This document shows positions 24,996 through 38,941 of a stretch of 64,000 nucleotides of DNA, piece by piece. The notes under the pieces were generated by a model. It was not told the origin of the DNA. It made no database searches and saw only the letters and a list, made by a program, of their open reading frames with translations. How positions within the stretch are numbered: position 1 is the stretch's first letter; each line of letters opens with the position of its first letter. The DNA is from Cymbidium sinense (lineage: Eukaryota; Streptophyta; Magnoliopsida; Asparagales; Orchidaceae): contig CM038214.1 of NCBI GenBank assembly GCA_021442155.1, positions 19,307,808 through 19,371,807 on the forward strand, written 5' to 3'. Position numbers and translations under genes: made by a program.

Positions 24996-27900
24996 AGGTT
25001 TAGGTTTAGGTTTAAATTTTTTAGGTTTTAGGCTTTGGTTAATTTTTTTTAATTTATTTTACTTTAGGTTTAGGTTTAGGGTATGGGGTTTAGGTTTTAA
25101 GGTTTAGGGTAGGTTTAGGGTTTAGGGTTTTTATAGTTTATGCTTTTTAAGATTTAGGGTTTAGGGTTTAGGGTTTAACATAGTAGGTTTAGGGCTTAGG
25201 GTTTTGGGTTATAGGTTTAGGGTTTAGTATTTAGGGTTATAGGGGGATTTAGAGTTTAAGGATTAGGGTTAGTTTAGGGTTTAGGTTTTACGATTTAGGG
25301 TTTGGGGTTTTGGTTTATTTTGAGTTTAGGTTTGTAGGTTTAGGTTTGAGTTTAGGTTTTAAGGTTCAGGGTTTAGGGTTTAAGGTGTAGATTTTTTAAT
25401 TTGTTATTTAATTTGTTATTATTTTATTTTAGGTTTATTCTATTTTTATTTTACATTTAGTTTTTGTTCTATTTTGGTTTTTTATTCTTAGGTTAATTTT
25501 ATTTTATAATTTACTTTATGTTAATATTTATTTTATATTTATTTTATTTTAATTTAATTTATTTTAATTTTTTTTTTATTTAAGTTTTGATTTAGATTTT
25601 TTTAAAATTTTATGTTTATGTTTTTTATTTATTTAGTTTAGCTTACTATTTTAGCTTTTAGTTTTATTTTATTTTGATCTTTATTTTTAGTTTATTTTAT
25701 TTTATTTTATTTTAATTTAATTTAGTTTTTTTATTTTATTTTTTTAGTTTTAGGTTAATTATATTTCATTTTATTATTTTTTAATTTTTCTTTAGTTTAT
25801 TTATTTATTTTATTTTTTTTATTTATTTCATTTTAGGGTTTAGGGTTTAGGAGGATTTAGGGTTAGTTTAGTGTTTAGCTTTAGTGTGGCTCAGGAAGTT
25901 AGAGGGTTTAGATTTTGTTTATTTAGTTTTAGGGAGGGGGGTTTAGGCTTTAGGGGTTTAGGTTTAGGGTTTGAGTGTTTAGGATTATTTAGGTTTAGAA
26001 TTTAGGGTTTGATGATTTAGGGTTCTTGTGGTTGTAGAGGGAGGAGAAGTGTGTTTAGGGTGTAAGTTTAGGTTTGGTTAGTTTAGCAGGGTTTGTGGTT
26101 CTTTAGAGTTTAGATTTAGGATTTAGGGTTTAGAGAGTTTATGATTGTGTTTAGGGATTGGAGTTTAGTTAGTTTAATTAATTATTTTAGTTTCTTTTAT
26201 TTATTTTTACTTAAGTTTATTTTTTATTAGGGTTTAGTGGTTAAGATTTTAGGTTTTCCTGATCCCTGATTGATGGATAAGTTTAAGTTTAAGGTTTAAG
26301 TTTTAAGTTAAGTTTATGTTTAAAGACATTTATGATTTTAAGGTTTAGGGTTGGGTTTAGGTTTAGGTTTAGGCTTTATGATTTAGGGTTTTATTTAGGT
26401 GGGAGTGTAGGGTTTAAGGTTTGAGGGGTTTAGGGTGTTTGGTTTAGGAGTTTAGGGTTTAGGTGAGGAGGTAGGGTAGGTTTAGAGCAGGGGAGTTTAG
26501 GATTTAAGGTTTAAGAAGTGGTAGGGTTTAAGGAGGATTATTATTTAGGTTTTATTTTTATTTTATTTTATTTTATTATAGATTTAGTTATTATTTTATT
26601 TAAGTTTTTTATTCTTAGGTTTATTTTATTTTTTAATTTAGTTTGGTTTTATTTATTTTATTTTAGTTTATTTTATACATTTTTAGGTTTAGGTTAGGTT
26701 TAGGTTTTAGGTTAGGTTTCGATTTTATTTTATTTATTATTTTATTTATTATTTAGGTTTTTTATTTATTTTATTTTTAGAATTAATTTAATTTAGGTTT
26801 TGGCTTTTAAGTTTTATGGTTTTGGTTTTTAGGTTAAGTTTTAGGGATGGGGTAGATTTGGGTTTAAGGATTAGAGTTTAGGGTTTGAGTTTAGGGTTTA
26901 GGGTTTAGGTTAATTTATTTACTTGTATTTGGGAGTTTAGAGAGTTTAGGATTTAGGGTTTAGGGTTTAGGGTTTATTGTTTTTTTTAATTAAGTAAATG
27001 AGTAGGTTTAAGTTTATTTAATTTATTTTTTAATTATTTTAATATTTTTATTTTATTATTTTTATTTAGGTTTATTTTTTATTTTAGGGTTCTGATTTAG
27101 GGTTTATTTTAGGGTTTATGCTTTATGGTTTTTTAAAGGTTAGGTTTTAGGATTTATGGTTTAGCATTTTAAGGTTTAGGGTTTTAGCTTAGGTTTTATT
27201 TTAGTTTATTTTTTTTATATTTAGGTTTAGCTCAGTTTAGGATTTAGTGTAAGGTTTAGGATTTTGGGTTTATGTTTTATGCATGGGTTTAGGATTTTAG
27301 TGGTTAAGAGGTTTAGGGTTGTAGGTTTTGGGTCCAGATTTTAAGCTTATGGGGATTTAGAGTTAGGATTTAGGGTGGGAGTTTAGGGTTTAAGTATTTT
27401 TTATTTTAGTTTAAGTTTTAAGTTTTTATTTTAGGTTCAATTTTAGGTTTAATTTTTTAGTTTGGGTTTAGGTTTATTTTTAGTTTATTTTATTTTATTT
27501 AGTTTAGGTTTAGGTTTAGGTTTAGTAGATTTTAGGTTTTATTTGCTTTAGTTTAGGTATAGGTTTATTTATTTTGTTTATTTTATTTTTATTTTAGGGT
27601 TAAGTTTTTTTTTATTTTAGGGTTTAGCTTTTTTTATTTATTTTTATGTTTATTTTTAGGTTTAGGTTTTTAATTGAATTTTAGGTTTAGGTTTAGGTTT
27701 AAGTTTAAGTTCATATTTTGGTTTTAGTTTAAGTTTTCATTTTATTTTATTTAGGTTTAGGTTTATTTATTTATTTTATTTTCAGTTTTATTTAGTTTAG
27801 GTTAAGGTTTTTTTATTTTAGGATTTTTTTAAAATTAAGTATACAACTAGGTTTAGTTTATTTAGTTCATTTTTTATTTATTCAGTTTAATTTATTTCTT

Positions 27901-30340
27901 CAGTTTAATTTATTTCTTCTTTTTATTTTGGTTTATTTTTTTATTTAGTTTAGTTTATTTATTTTATGTTTATTTATTTAAGTTTAGGTTTTCTATTTTA
28001 GTTTATTTTTTAGGTTTAGGTTTTGGTTTATGTTTATTTTTTAGTTTAGATTTATTTTATTTTATTTAGGTTTTATTTTTTATTTTAGGTCTAGGTTTAG
28101 GTTTTATTTAATTTTTAGGCTTAGGTTTATGTTTATTTTTTTAGTTTTATTTTATTTTGATTTTAATTTTAGGTTTATATTATTTTTTAGTTTATTATTA
28201 TTTATTTTTAGTTTAGTTTAGTTTTTAGTTTTATTTTATTTTTTTTTTATTTTAGGTTTTATTTAGTTTAGGTTTAAGTTTTAGTTTTTTTATTGTTTAG
28301 TGTTTAGGGTTTATGGTATAGGTTTAGGGTTTGGTGTTTAGGGTTTAGGGTTGTAGGGGTTTAGGGTTTAGGTTTATGGTTTAAGGTTTTTTTAGGGTTT
28401 AGGTTTAGGTTTAGGTTTTGTTTTTAGGGGGTTAGTTTTAGGGTTCAGGGTTTCGGGTTAGGGATTTTTATTTTTTTATTTTTATTTAAAATTAAGTAAA
28501 CCAAGCTTAAATTTAGTTTATTTTTTATTTTTTCTTTTTTATTTATTTTCATTTAGTTTAGTTTATTTATATATTTATTTATTTTTGTTTATGTTTTTTA
28601 ATTTTAGTTTATTTTTTAGGTATAGATTTAGGTTTTAGTTTATTTAGTTTAGTTTATTTTTTTTTTTTTTAAGATTTAGTTTTATTTTAATTTTTAGGTC
28701 AGGTTTAGGTTTTATTTAATTTTTTTAGGTTGCTTAAGCTTAGGTTTATTTTTTATTTTATTTTATTAATTTAGGTATAGGTTTTTTTTTTTTTTTAGGT
28801 TTAGGTTTCAGTTTATTTATTTAGTTTAGGTTTTATTTTATATTTACTTTAGGTTTAGGTTTTTTTTAGTGTTTAGGTTTTATTTTTTATATATTTTAGG
28901 TTATATTTATTATTTCTTTTTAAGTTTAAGTTTTTATTTAGTTTTTATGTTATTTTATTTTAGGTTTATTTTATTTTTATTTTACGTTTAATTTATATTC
29001 TATTTTGGCTTTTTATTTTTAGGTTTAGTTTTTGAGGTTTGTTTAGATTTTTATTTATTTTATTTTAGTTTAGTATTTATTTTTGATTTTATTTTATTTT
29101 TAGGTTTAGGTTTAGGTTTTGGTATTAGTTTAGGTTTTATTTTATTTTATTTTTCATTTATTTAAGTTTAGAATTTTATTTATTTTATTTCATTATTATT
29201 TTAATTTGGATTAAGGTTTTAGTGTTTTTAAGGTTTGGGGTTTAGTGTTTAGGGTTTGGGGTTTAAGGTTTTAGGGTTTAAGGTTTAGGGTAGGGTTTCA
29301 TTTGGGGTTTAGGCATTAGGGTTTTGGGTTTGGAGTTTAGGGGTTTAGGGTTAATTTTAGGATTTAGGGTTTTTATAGTTTTTTAATTTTTTTAATTTTT
29401 AAAATTAAGTAAATTAGTAAGTTTAGGTTTATTTAGTTTATTTTTTATTTTATTTCTATATATATTTAAGTTTTTAATTTTTTATTAAGTTTTGTTTATT
29501 GATTTTGGTTTCTTTTTTTAGTTTAGGTTTTATATTTTAGTTTACTTTTGGTTTAGGTTTATTTTTTTTATAGGTTTATGTTTTATTTTCTATTTTAGGT
29601 TTAGCTTCATTTATTTATTTTTTAGGTTTAGGTTTTTAGTTTTTAATTTAGGTTTATTTTTAGGTTTTATATTTTAGTTTAGGTTTAGGTTTATTTTTAG
29701 TTTATTTTTTTATTTAGTTTAGTTTAGTTTATTTTAGGTTGAAATTTAGGTTTTATTTATTTTATTTTTGTTTATTTTAGTTTAGATTTAGGTTTATTTT
29801 ATTTTATTTTAGGTTTAAGTTTTTTTTTAGTTTAGGGTTTAGGGTTTTATTTTAGATTTAAGTTTTATTTACTTTTTATTTTTTTATATTATTTTATTTT
29901 TGATTTTAGTTTTTTTATTTTAAGTTTTAATTTTTTTATTTTAGTTTAGGTTTTATTTTTTTAGTTTAAGTTTATTTCATTTTATTTTATTTTATTTTTT
30001 CTTAGTTTAGTTTAAGTTTAAGTTTAGTTTTAATTTTATTTAATTTTCATTATTTTTTTTATCTAGTTTATTTTATTTTTTAGGTTTTATCTATTTGTTT
30101 TAGTTTTAAGTTTTTAACTTTTGGGCTTTTTTTGAGTTAATTTATGGTTTCAAGTTTTGGGTTTATGGTTTGGGGTTTTTTGGGATTTAAGGTTTAGTTT
30201 AGGTTTGGGTTTATTTTGGTATAAGTCTTGTGGTTGGGTTTAGTGTTTTTTATAGGGTTTAGGGTTTAGGATTTAGGGTTAGGATTTTTATTTTTTTAGG
30301 TTTAGGTTTTAGGTTTAGGTTCAAGTTTTTTTAGGTTTAG
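24996..30340 (+). repeat. Telomere-like array between GRP copies 3 and 4
   Basis: The array has the same alternation of TTTAGGG-rich and AT-rich zones. The TTTTACATTTAG tag lies near 25450. TTAATTAAGTAAA-type tags are near 26980, 27828, 28482 and 29398. The island carrying the tttcctgatccc/gatgg motif lies at 26251-26290. From about 27410 to the end the sequence is a diverged duplicate of about 21350-24561, including the unusual atacaactagg segment (21812 against 27840). Confidence 0.95.
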
Positions 30341-30790
30341 TTTGGTTTTTTAACAGAGAACAAATTTAGATTCAATATTTTTTTCTTTTCAATTTCACCA
30401 ACCAAGTAACACACCAAGTTATCTAAGACATAAGCGACAACATAGATAAAATAGGGGCACACATAGAGCAAATCAAAAATCCTAGATAACTAGAACCATC
30501 TCAACTATGATGACATGGTTCCATAAGAAGTAGATCGGGTCTACTATTATTTAGTTTCTCCAGCTCCATTAACCACCCCTGCCTCTGAGGATCCACCATC
30601 ATATCCTCGATCTTCCAGCCACCACCTTTGTGCAACCTTCGTGGCTCCTCTTACCTCATAACCACCATTGCACTAACCACTACCTCCATATCCACTAGTT
30701 CCAGATCCCCACCACCAGCGATAATTATCACCTCTTTTCCACCGTAGATCTAGGCTTTGATTGTGATGGCCATCAAGTTTCTCACTATTC
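30341..30790 (-). pseudogene. GRP retrocopy 4
   Basis: T run on the left (tttggttttttaacag on +), then the antisense 3' UTR and glycine-rich coding remnant, broken by several deletions. An insertion-like ggtctactattatttag lies near 30539. The right end (catcaagtttctcactattctgggg) is close to but not identical to that of copies 3 and 9. It is the counterpart of copy 3 at an offset of 5.78 kb. Confidence 0.75.
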
Positions 30791-33700
30791 TGGGGTTTAG
30801 GTTTAGGTTTAGATTTTTAGGTTTTAGGGTTTTAATTTTTAATATTTAGTTACTTTGTTTAGAGTGGTTGGGGTTTGGGCTTTTTAGGGTTTTGGTTTAT
30901 GGTTTGGGTTTAGGATTATGGTTTATGCTTAGGGTTTTAAGATTTAGGGTTGGGGTTTGTGGTTTTTAACATAAGAGGTTTAGTGCTTGTGGTTTGTGGG
31001 TCTAGGTTTAGTTTAGTATTTGTGGGGGATTTAGAGTTTAGGATTTTAGTTTAGGGTTTTTTCTGTAGGTTTAAGGTTTAGGGTTTTATGGTTTTGGTTT
31101 GGGTTGGGTTTGGGGTTTAGGGTTTAAATTTTAGGATTGGGTTTAGGTTTTAAGGTTTAGGGTTTAGGTTTAAGGTTTAGATTTTATTTTATTTTTATTT
31201 TATTTTAGGTTTATTTTAGGTTTATTTTATTTTTATTTTATGTTAAGTTTTTATTTAAGTTTTTATTTAAGTTTAGTTTATGTTTATATTTATTTTATTT
31301 TTTTGTTTAAATTTAAGTTTTGGTTTACTTTTTTTTTAATTTTATTTTTTTATTTTACATAGGTTTATGTTTTTTTATTTAGTTTAGCTTTAGGTTTTAT
31401 GTTTTAGTTTTATTATTTAAATTTTATTTTTGTTTAGTGTAGGTTTTATTTTATTTTATTTTAATTTAGTTTTAAATTTTTATTTTATTTTATTTTAGGT
31501 TTAATTTAATCTTGGTTTTTTTTATTTCATTTTATTATTTTATTTTATTTTGTTTTAAGTTTATTTATTTATTTTATTTTATTTATTTTGTTTATTTCAT
31601 TTTAAGGTTTAGGTTTAGGGTTTAGGTTTAGGGTTTATGATTTAGGGTTTGTGGTTTAGGTCAGATTTAGGTTTAGGGCTGTGCCAGGTGGTTTTGGGTT
31701 TTAGGTTTAGGTTTATTTTAGCCAGATTTTGAGTGGTTTGGTCTGGGTCTGGTAGGTTTATTTATGGAGGCCTGAGAGTTTAGGATCATTTAGGATTTGA
31801 AGGTCTGGGGCTCATTGGGTTTGGGTCAGGTATACCATGATCAGTTAGGGTGCAAGTTTGGGTTTGGGTCAGGTCAGTTTTAGCGCCAGGATTTGGGTCG
31901 ATTTAGTTTAGTTTTGTGTGGCCTATGTCACTAGAGTTTAGGGTTTGGGGTTTTTGAGGGATTATGGTTTATTTAGTTTATTTTTTCATTATTTTAGTTT
32001 TTTATTTATTTTATTTTTGTTTAAGTTTATTTTTTTTGGTTAAGGTTTTAGGGTTTTCCTTGATCCACCATCATGGTGGTTTAAGATTTAAGTTTAAGTT
32101 TAAGTTTAAGTTTAGGTTTAATGCTTTTGTGTTTTTAGAGTTTAGTGGTTAGAGTTTAGTTTGTGGTTTAGGGCTCAGCTTTTAGGGGTTTTGGGTATTT
32201 AATTTATTTTGTTTACTTTTATTAATTTTATATCATTTCAAGTTTGTTTAGGTTTCATTTATGTTTCATTTTATCTTATTTTTTTTATTTAGGTTTATGT
32301 TTTATATTTATTTTATTTTAGAATTTATTTAGTTTATCTTTTGGTATTTAAGTTTTATTATTTTTTGGGTTTATTTAATGTAGGATTAGGGTATTGTTTT
32401 TGGTTTAGGGTTTAGTGTAGGTTAGGATTTAGAGGTTGGGTTAAGGATTTTTTTTTAAATTAAGCAAACCATTTTAAGTTTGTTTAGTTCACTTTATATT
32501 TTATTTTATTATTTTATTTTGGTTTATTTTTATTTTTTTCAGTTTAGTTTAAAGTTTATGGTTTATGCTTTATGGCTCAGTATTTAAGGTTTAGGGTGGG
32601 TTAGGGTTTTTAAGATTTAGGTTGCAGGTTGTGGATTTAGGTTGTGGTCAGTGGGATTTAGGGTTATGTGGGTTTGGGGGAGGATTGGTGGTAGAGGTTT
32701 GGCCTAGGGCCTAGGTTTAGAATTTAGTTTCAGTGGTCAGATTTAGGTCAGCAGTTTGGCCTAGGGTTGTGGCCTGGGGTCAAGTGAGGGTGGGCTCAGG
32801 GTAGGGTTTAAAACCATTTAGGATTCCAGTTTAAGGTGGATTTAGGGTTTGAGTCAGATTTAGGTTTTAGGGAGTGGTGGGTGGGTTAGGGTTGGGGGTA
32901 AGGTTAGGTTAAGGGTCAAGGTGTTTTAGATTTAGGTCAGAGTTTAGGTTAGGATTTAAAGTTTATTTTAGTTAGGTTTATGGCTTTTTTATTTTTGCTT
33001 TATTTTATTTTATTTTAGGTTTATTTTATTTTATTTACATTTAGTTTTATTTTATTTTGGTTTTATTCTTGATTTATTTTATATTTTAATTTATTTGTTT
33101 TATTTAGGATTCTTAGGATTATTTCATTTTTTTAGTTTTATTTTATTTATTTTCATTTTTATTAGTTTATTTTATATCATAGTTTAGGTTTATATTTTAG
33201 TTTAGGTTTTATTTAATTTTATTTTTATTTTATTTAGTTTGTGTTTTTTTATTTATTTATTTTAGAAATTTTTATGGTTTTAGTTTTAGTTTTAAGGTTG
33301 GGGCCTTGGGGTTAGGTTTGTTTTGGGGATCAGTGGTTAGTCAGGCTCAGGGTTTTAACCAGGGTAGGGTTTAGGGTTTGGATTTAATAGGGTGGATCTG
33401 GGTGATTTAGGATGGTTTTAGGGTTTTTTTTTTATTTTTTAAGCTCAGCTTTGGAGTATGCCTTTTGGTTGGTAGGGTCAAGGAGTTTATGGCATGTGGA
33501 AGATTTAGGTCCGAGTTTAGGCTCAGTGGATCTAGATCGGGCTCAGGTTAGGGCTCAGATCAGTTTAGCCCAGTGGAGGATTGAGGGCTTGGAGGGTCTG
33601 GCCTTCATCTGGAGCCTAATTGGTGATAGAGCCTAGTTTAGTTGTGGCCTAGGAGGAGTGGCTCAGGTCAGGTCATGTGGCCCATAGAGGGGTTAGGTCC

Positions 33701-36465
33701 ACAATCACTGATCAGTGGGCCTGGATAATGGGCCTGGTAGGTTGTTTGGGGAAAGGGCTTAGAGGTTGGGGTCAGTGGTAGATTTAGGGCTTAGAGTTTA
33801 GGTTTAGGGTTTAGGAGCAAGGTTTAGGGTTTAGGTTTAAGGTTTAGGGTTTATCACATAACGTTTGGTTTTATTTTCACTTTTATTTTATTTTATTTTA
33901 AGTTTATTTTAGGTTTATTTTATTTACATTTAGTTTTATTTTATTTAGGTTTTTATTCTAGGTTTAATTTAATTTTAATTTAGTTCAAGTTTTATTAATT
34001 TAATCTATTTTTATTTTTATTAGTGAAATTATATTATATTTTAAGTTTAGGTTTTTAGTTTAGGTTTTATTTTATATTTTTTATTTTATTTATTTAGGTG
34101 ATGGTTTTATTTTTAGAATTTATTTAGTTTATGTTTAGTTTAAGTTTTGGGTTTAGAGGGTAAGGTTTTGGGGTTTGTAGGTTTAGTGGGTTTAGGGTTT
34201 AGGTTTAGTTTTTGTTTATGATTTAGGGTTTAGGGTTTGGGTGGGTTTAAGGTTTTAGGGTTTGGTTTAAGGTTTCAAGGTTTAGGGTTTAGGGTTTAAT
34301 TACTTTTAGAGCTTAGGTTTAGGGTTGTGGTTTAAGATTTTGTATTTTGGGTTTAGGGTTTATTTAGTTTATTTTTTAATTATTTTATTTAATTTTATTT
34401 TTATTTAAGTTTATTTTTTATTATTGTATTTATGGGTTAAGGTTTTATGATTTTCCTCCCATCCACGATGACCATGGTTTAAGGTGTGGTTTAGTGGTTG
34501 TGGGTTTGTTGAGGTTTATGGCTGTGTTCAGCTTTAGGGTTTAGGGTTGTGGTTGGAGTTTTAGTGTCAGGGCCTATGGTTTGGGTTTAGGCTTGTGTTT
34601 AGTTTGTTTAGGTTTAGGTTTGGGTTTGAGGGTTTAGGGTGTTTATGCTTTAGGGTTTAGGATTTAAACTCACAATTTATAAGGGCTTAGGGCTTAGGGT
34701 TTGGTACAGGGGGGTTAAAGGTTTAGGATTTTGGTAGGATTGTGGTTTAGGGGTTTAGGGTTGTAGGTTTAGGGCTTAGAGTTTAGGTTTAAGGTTTAGG
34801 ATTTGGTTTAAGTTGGTTTAGGTGGGTTTAAGGTTTAAGGCTTTTATTTAGGTTTTATTTTATTTTAATTTAGGTATATTTTATTTTATTTTACAATTTA
34901 GTTCTTATTTTATTTTAGGTTTTCTATTCTTAGGATTATTTTATTTTTAATTTTGTTTAGGTTTTATTTAATTTATTTTTTGTTTATTTTTTATTAGTTT
35001 ATTTTATATCATTTTAGGTTTAGGTTTAGGTTTTCATTTATGTTTATCTTATCTTTTTTATTTAGGTTTATGTTTTATATTTATTTTATTTTAGAATTTA
35101 TTTAGTTTATTTTGGTATTTAAGTTTTATTATTTGGCTGGGGTTTTGGGGTTTAATGTGGATTAGGGTTTAGGGTTTGGTTTGGGAGGGTTTAGGGTTAG
35201 GTTTGGGTTTGGTGGGTTTAGGTTTAAAAAAGCAAACCATAGTTTAAGTTTGTTTAGTTTATTTTAATTATTTTAATTTATTTTATTTTATTATTTTATT
35301 TTGGTTTATTTTTTTATTTTAGGGTTTAGGGAGGATTTAAGGAGGTTTATGCTTATATGGTAGTGATGTGGGTAGAGTTTAGGTTGGAGGTTTAGTGTTG
35401 TGGCCTGTGATTGTGAAGTTTGGCTCAGTGCCCAGGGTTAGGGCTGGCCTAGGGTCAGGATTTGGTGGTGAGGTAGTCCAAGGTCAGGTTTAGAATTTGA
35501 GTGTATTTCAGTGGTAGGTTTAGGGTTAGGTTGGGTCAGTGGTGGTTTGGTTCAAGTGGAGGGTTGGTTTGGGTTTGGGGTTTTAAAATTATAGGATTTA
35601 GGGTTTAAAGTGATTTAGGTTTAGGGCTCAGATCTGTGGCCTGTTTAGGGTTTTAGTTTAAGGTTGGGTTTAGGTTTATTTGGTCATTTTGGGGTTAAGG
35701 CTCAGGTTTAGCATTTTATTAAGGGTCTTAGGATTCTTAGGTTTGTTTAGATTTAAGGCTCCTTTTATTTTGCTTTTCTTTATTATTTATTTTTTTATTT
35801 TATTTTATTTTACGTTAGTTTTTATTTTATTTTGGTTTTATTCTTGATTTATTTTATATTTTAATTTAGTTTTAGTTTATTTTATTAGTTTACTTTATAT
35901 ATTTTTTTTAGCCTAACTTAAGTTTAGTTTATTTTATTTTATATTTTATTTTATTTTATTTAGGTTTATGGTTTTTTTTATTTTAGAATTTATTTAGTTT
36001 AGTTTAGTTTTCGTGTTTTAGGGTTTATGCTTTGGGGTTTATGGTTTGTTTTAAGATTTAGGTTTTGGGGTTTATGGTTTAGGGTTAGATTTAGGATTTA
36101 GTATGGTTTAGGGTATGGGTTTATGATTTAGGAGGTTTGGTTTAGTGGTGGTTTGGATTTATTTTAAGGTTTGGGTTAGGTTTAGGGTTTAGGGTTTTAT
36201 GGTCAGTTTAGGGTTTAGGGTCAGAGGTGCATGATTTAGTACTGGATTTGGTTGGTTTTTTTTTTGTGTTTAGGGTTTAGAGTTTAGGGTTTAGGGTTTA
36301 AGGTTTAGGCTATAGGGTTTAGGGTTTAGAGTTTGGGGTTTTAAGGTTTAGGGTTTAGGATTTCAAGTTTAGGGTTTAGGGGTTAGGTTCTTAGGGTTTA
36401 GGGTTTAGGTTTGGTTTTGGGTTTAGGTTGTGGTTCATGTTTTGTTTATGGTTTAGGGTTTGCAA
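30791..36465 (+). repeat. Telomere-like array between GRP copies 4 and 5, with GC-rich patches
   Basis: Besides the usual zones, this segment has patches where T of TTTAGGG is often C (cctaggg, ctcaggg, cagg, ggcc), at 31660-31960, 32580-32960, 33290-33800 and 35330-35760. The island motif occurs at 32051-32082 and 34451-34482. Tags of the TTAAATTAAGCAAACC type are near 32450 and 35226. Open frames at 31964-32152 and 33412-33636 lie in these low-complexity zones and are not genes. Confidence 0.9.
32065..32079. repeat. CCACCATCATGGTGG palindrome in a recurring island
   Basis: Seven-base arms CCACCAT and ATGGTGG flank one C. It lies in an island (ttttcct ... ggtttaag) that recurs at 26251-26290, 34451-34482 and 38231-38265 with mutated arms. 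In each case a ttatttaagttta-like stretch lies 20 to 60 bases upstream. Confidence 0.7.
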
Positions 36466-36650
36466 TTTTTTTTTAACCGATAACAAATTCAGATTCAATA
36501 TTTCTTCTTTTCGATTTCATCAACCAAGTAACACACCAAGTTTTCTACGAAATAAGCGACCACGTAGATAAAAAATGTGCACGCATAGAGCAAATTAAAA
36601 ACCTTAGATAACTAGAACCGTCTCTACTATAAAGACACAGTTCCATAACT
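36466..36650 (-). pseudogene. GRP retrocopy 5, 3' UTR only
   Basis: After a T run the antisense 3' UTR is well kept (cagattcaatatttcttctt, then agataactagaaccgtctc), but it ends at ttccataact and passes straight into tttaggtttt. The coding part is missing. Copy 6 has exactly the same junction, so both come from one already truncated copy. Confidence 0.8.
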
Positions 36651-38941
36651 TTTAGGTTTTATTTTAAGGTTTATTTTTTTAGTTTATGTTTTTATTTAGT
36701 TTTATTTTACTTTATTTTAGGTTTATTTTATTTTTATTTTATGTTTAGTTTTCATTTTATTTAGCTTTCTTATTCTTTGTTCTTTTATTTTTTTAGTTTT
36801 GTTTAAGTTTTTATATTTTATTTTAGTTTATTTCAATTAGTTTATTTTATTTTATTTTGCATTTAGGTTTAAGTTTTAGTTTAGGTTCATATTTTTATTT
36901 TATTTTTATTTTATTTACATTTTTATAGGTTTTATTTATTTTTGCTTAGGTTTTAGTTTAGAGGGTTTAGGGTTTTAAGGTTTAGGATTAGCTTTAGGGT
37001 TTTATGGTTTAGGGTTTAGTTTGAGTTGAAGGTTTAGGTTTTGTTTAGAGTTTAGGGTTAGGGATGGGTTTAGAGTTTAGGGTTTAGGTTTAGGGTTTAG
37101 GGTTAGTTTATGGTTTAGGGTTTAGGGTTTAGTTTTAGGATTAGGTTTTTATTTTGTTTTTTTTTTTCAAATTAAGTAACAGGTAGGTTTAGGTATATTT
37201 ATTTTATTTAGTTTATTTTTGATTTATTTTAGTTTATTTTATTTTTATTTCATATATTTTATTTTATTTAGCCTAATTTTTATTTTAGGTTTATTTATTT
37301 TAGTTTAGGTTTTACTTGAGTTTATTATTTAGTTTAGGTTAACCTTAGTTTAGTTTTATTTTTTTTATAATAGGTTTAGGTTTTATTTTTTTATTTTAAG
37401 TTTAGGTTTAGGTTTTTATTTTATTTTTTAGGTTTAGGTTTTATGTTTTATTTTAGGTTTATTTTAAGTTTATTTTTAGTTTAGGTTTAAGTTTATTTTA
37501 GTTTATTTTATTTTATTTAGTTTAGGTTTTGGTTTAGGTTTTGTTTATCTTATGTTTAGATTTAGGTTTAGTTATTTTAGTTTAGGTTTAGGTTTATTTT
37601 ATTTTACTTTAGGTTTTTTTTTATTTATTTTTAGGTTATATTTTAGGTTTATTTTAGGTTTTGGTTTATTTTATTTTATTATGTTTATTTTATTATTTTA
37701 GGTTTAGTTTTATTTTTTAGTTTTATTTTAGTTTAGTTTAGGTTTTATTTATTTTATTTTGATTTAGTTTTATATTTTATTTTTTTAGGTTTAGTTAAGG
37801 TTAGTTTTATTTCATTTTATTATTTCATTTTATTTTATTTAAATTTATTTATTTATTTATTTTATTTATTTCATTTTAGGGTGGATTTGTGGTTTAAGTT
37901 TAGGTTTATTATTTAGGGTTTAGTGGTTGAGGAGGTTTAATGCTCTGGGTGTGGTTTAAGATTTAGGTCTGGCCTGGATTTAGCAGGGTAGTGGCCTGGG
38001 GTTTGGGTTTAGGTGTGGTTTGGGTTTAGGGTGAGGTTTAGTTTTAGGGTATGATTTGGGTAGGGCTTTAGTGGTCCTGGTTATAGTATAACTGGGATCA
38101 GGTAGGTCAAGTTTAGTTTAGAGGATTTGGAGTTTAGGTGGGGTTAATTTAGAGTTTAGGTTTAGGTGTTTATTTAGTTTATTTTAATTTTATTTATTTT
38201 ATTTAAGTTTATTTTATCACTGTTAGGTTTAGGTTTCCTCCATCCACCCATCCGATGGTTTAAGTTTTAAGTTTAATGTTTAAGCTAGGTTAATTTAGTT
38301 TTGGGGTCAGTTAGGCTTTAGTTTAGTGTTTTGTGCTCAGTGGCCTTTTTTAGGTTTAGTATGGAGGTTTAGGTTTGGGTAGGAGTTTAGGGTCAGTGGG
38401 AGTGGTAGGGTTTAGGGTAGGTAGGAGTTAGGGTTTAGTTTGGGTCTGGGATCAGCCTGGGGTCCAGTTTGGGTTAGTGATCAGGTTTAGAGGGTCAGGG
38501 TTATAGTTTAGAGTTTTTAGCTTAGGTTTAAGGATTAGGATTTGGTAGGGTTTATGTTGTGGTTTAGGGTTTCCTAGGTTTATATTTAGTTATATTTTAT
38601 TTTGTTTTAGGTTTATTTATTTTATTTTACTTTAGTTTATTTATTTAGTTTTTCTATTCTTAGGATTATTTTATTTTTTAATTTAGTTTGGGTTTTATTT
38701 ATCTTATTTTAGTTTATTTTTATTAGTTTATTTTATATTATTTTCAGGTTTAGGTTTAGGTTTTAATTTAGGTTTTATTTTATTTTATTTTTTTATTTTA
38801 TTTAGGGTTAAGTCTTTTTATATATTTTATTTTATTATTTATTTAGTTTAGGTTTTGGTTTTTATGTTTTTAAGGTTTTGGGTTTTGGGTTTTAGGGTTT
38901 AGGGTTTTGGAGATTAGGGTTTAGGGTTAGGGTTTAGGTTT

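Noticed and set aside
33412..33636. 74-codon open frame on +
   Set aside because: It lies in the GC-rich variant of the telomere-like array, with no homology or conservation in the equivalent units.
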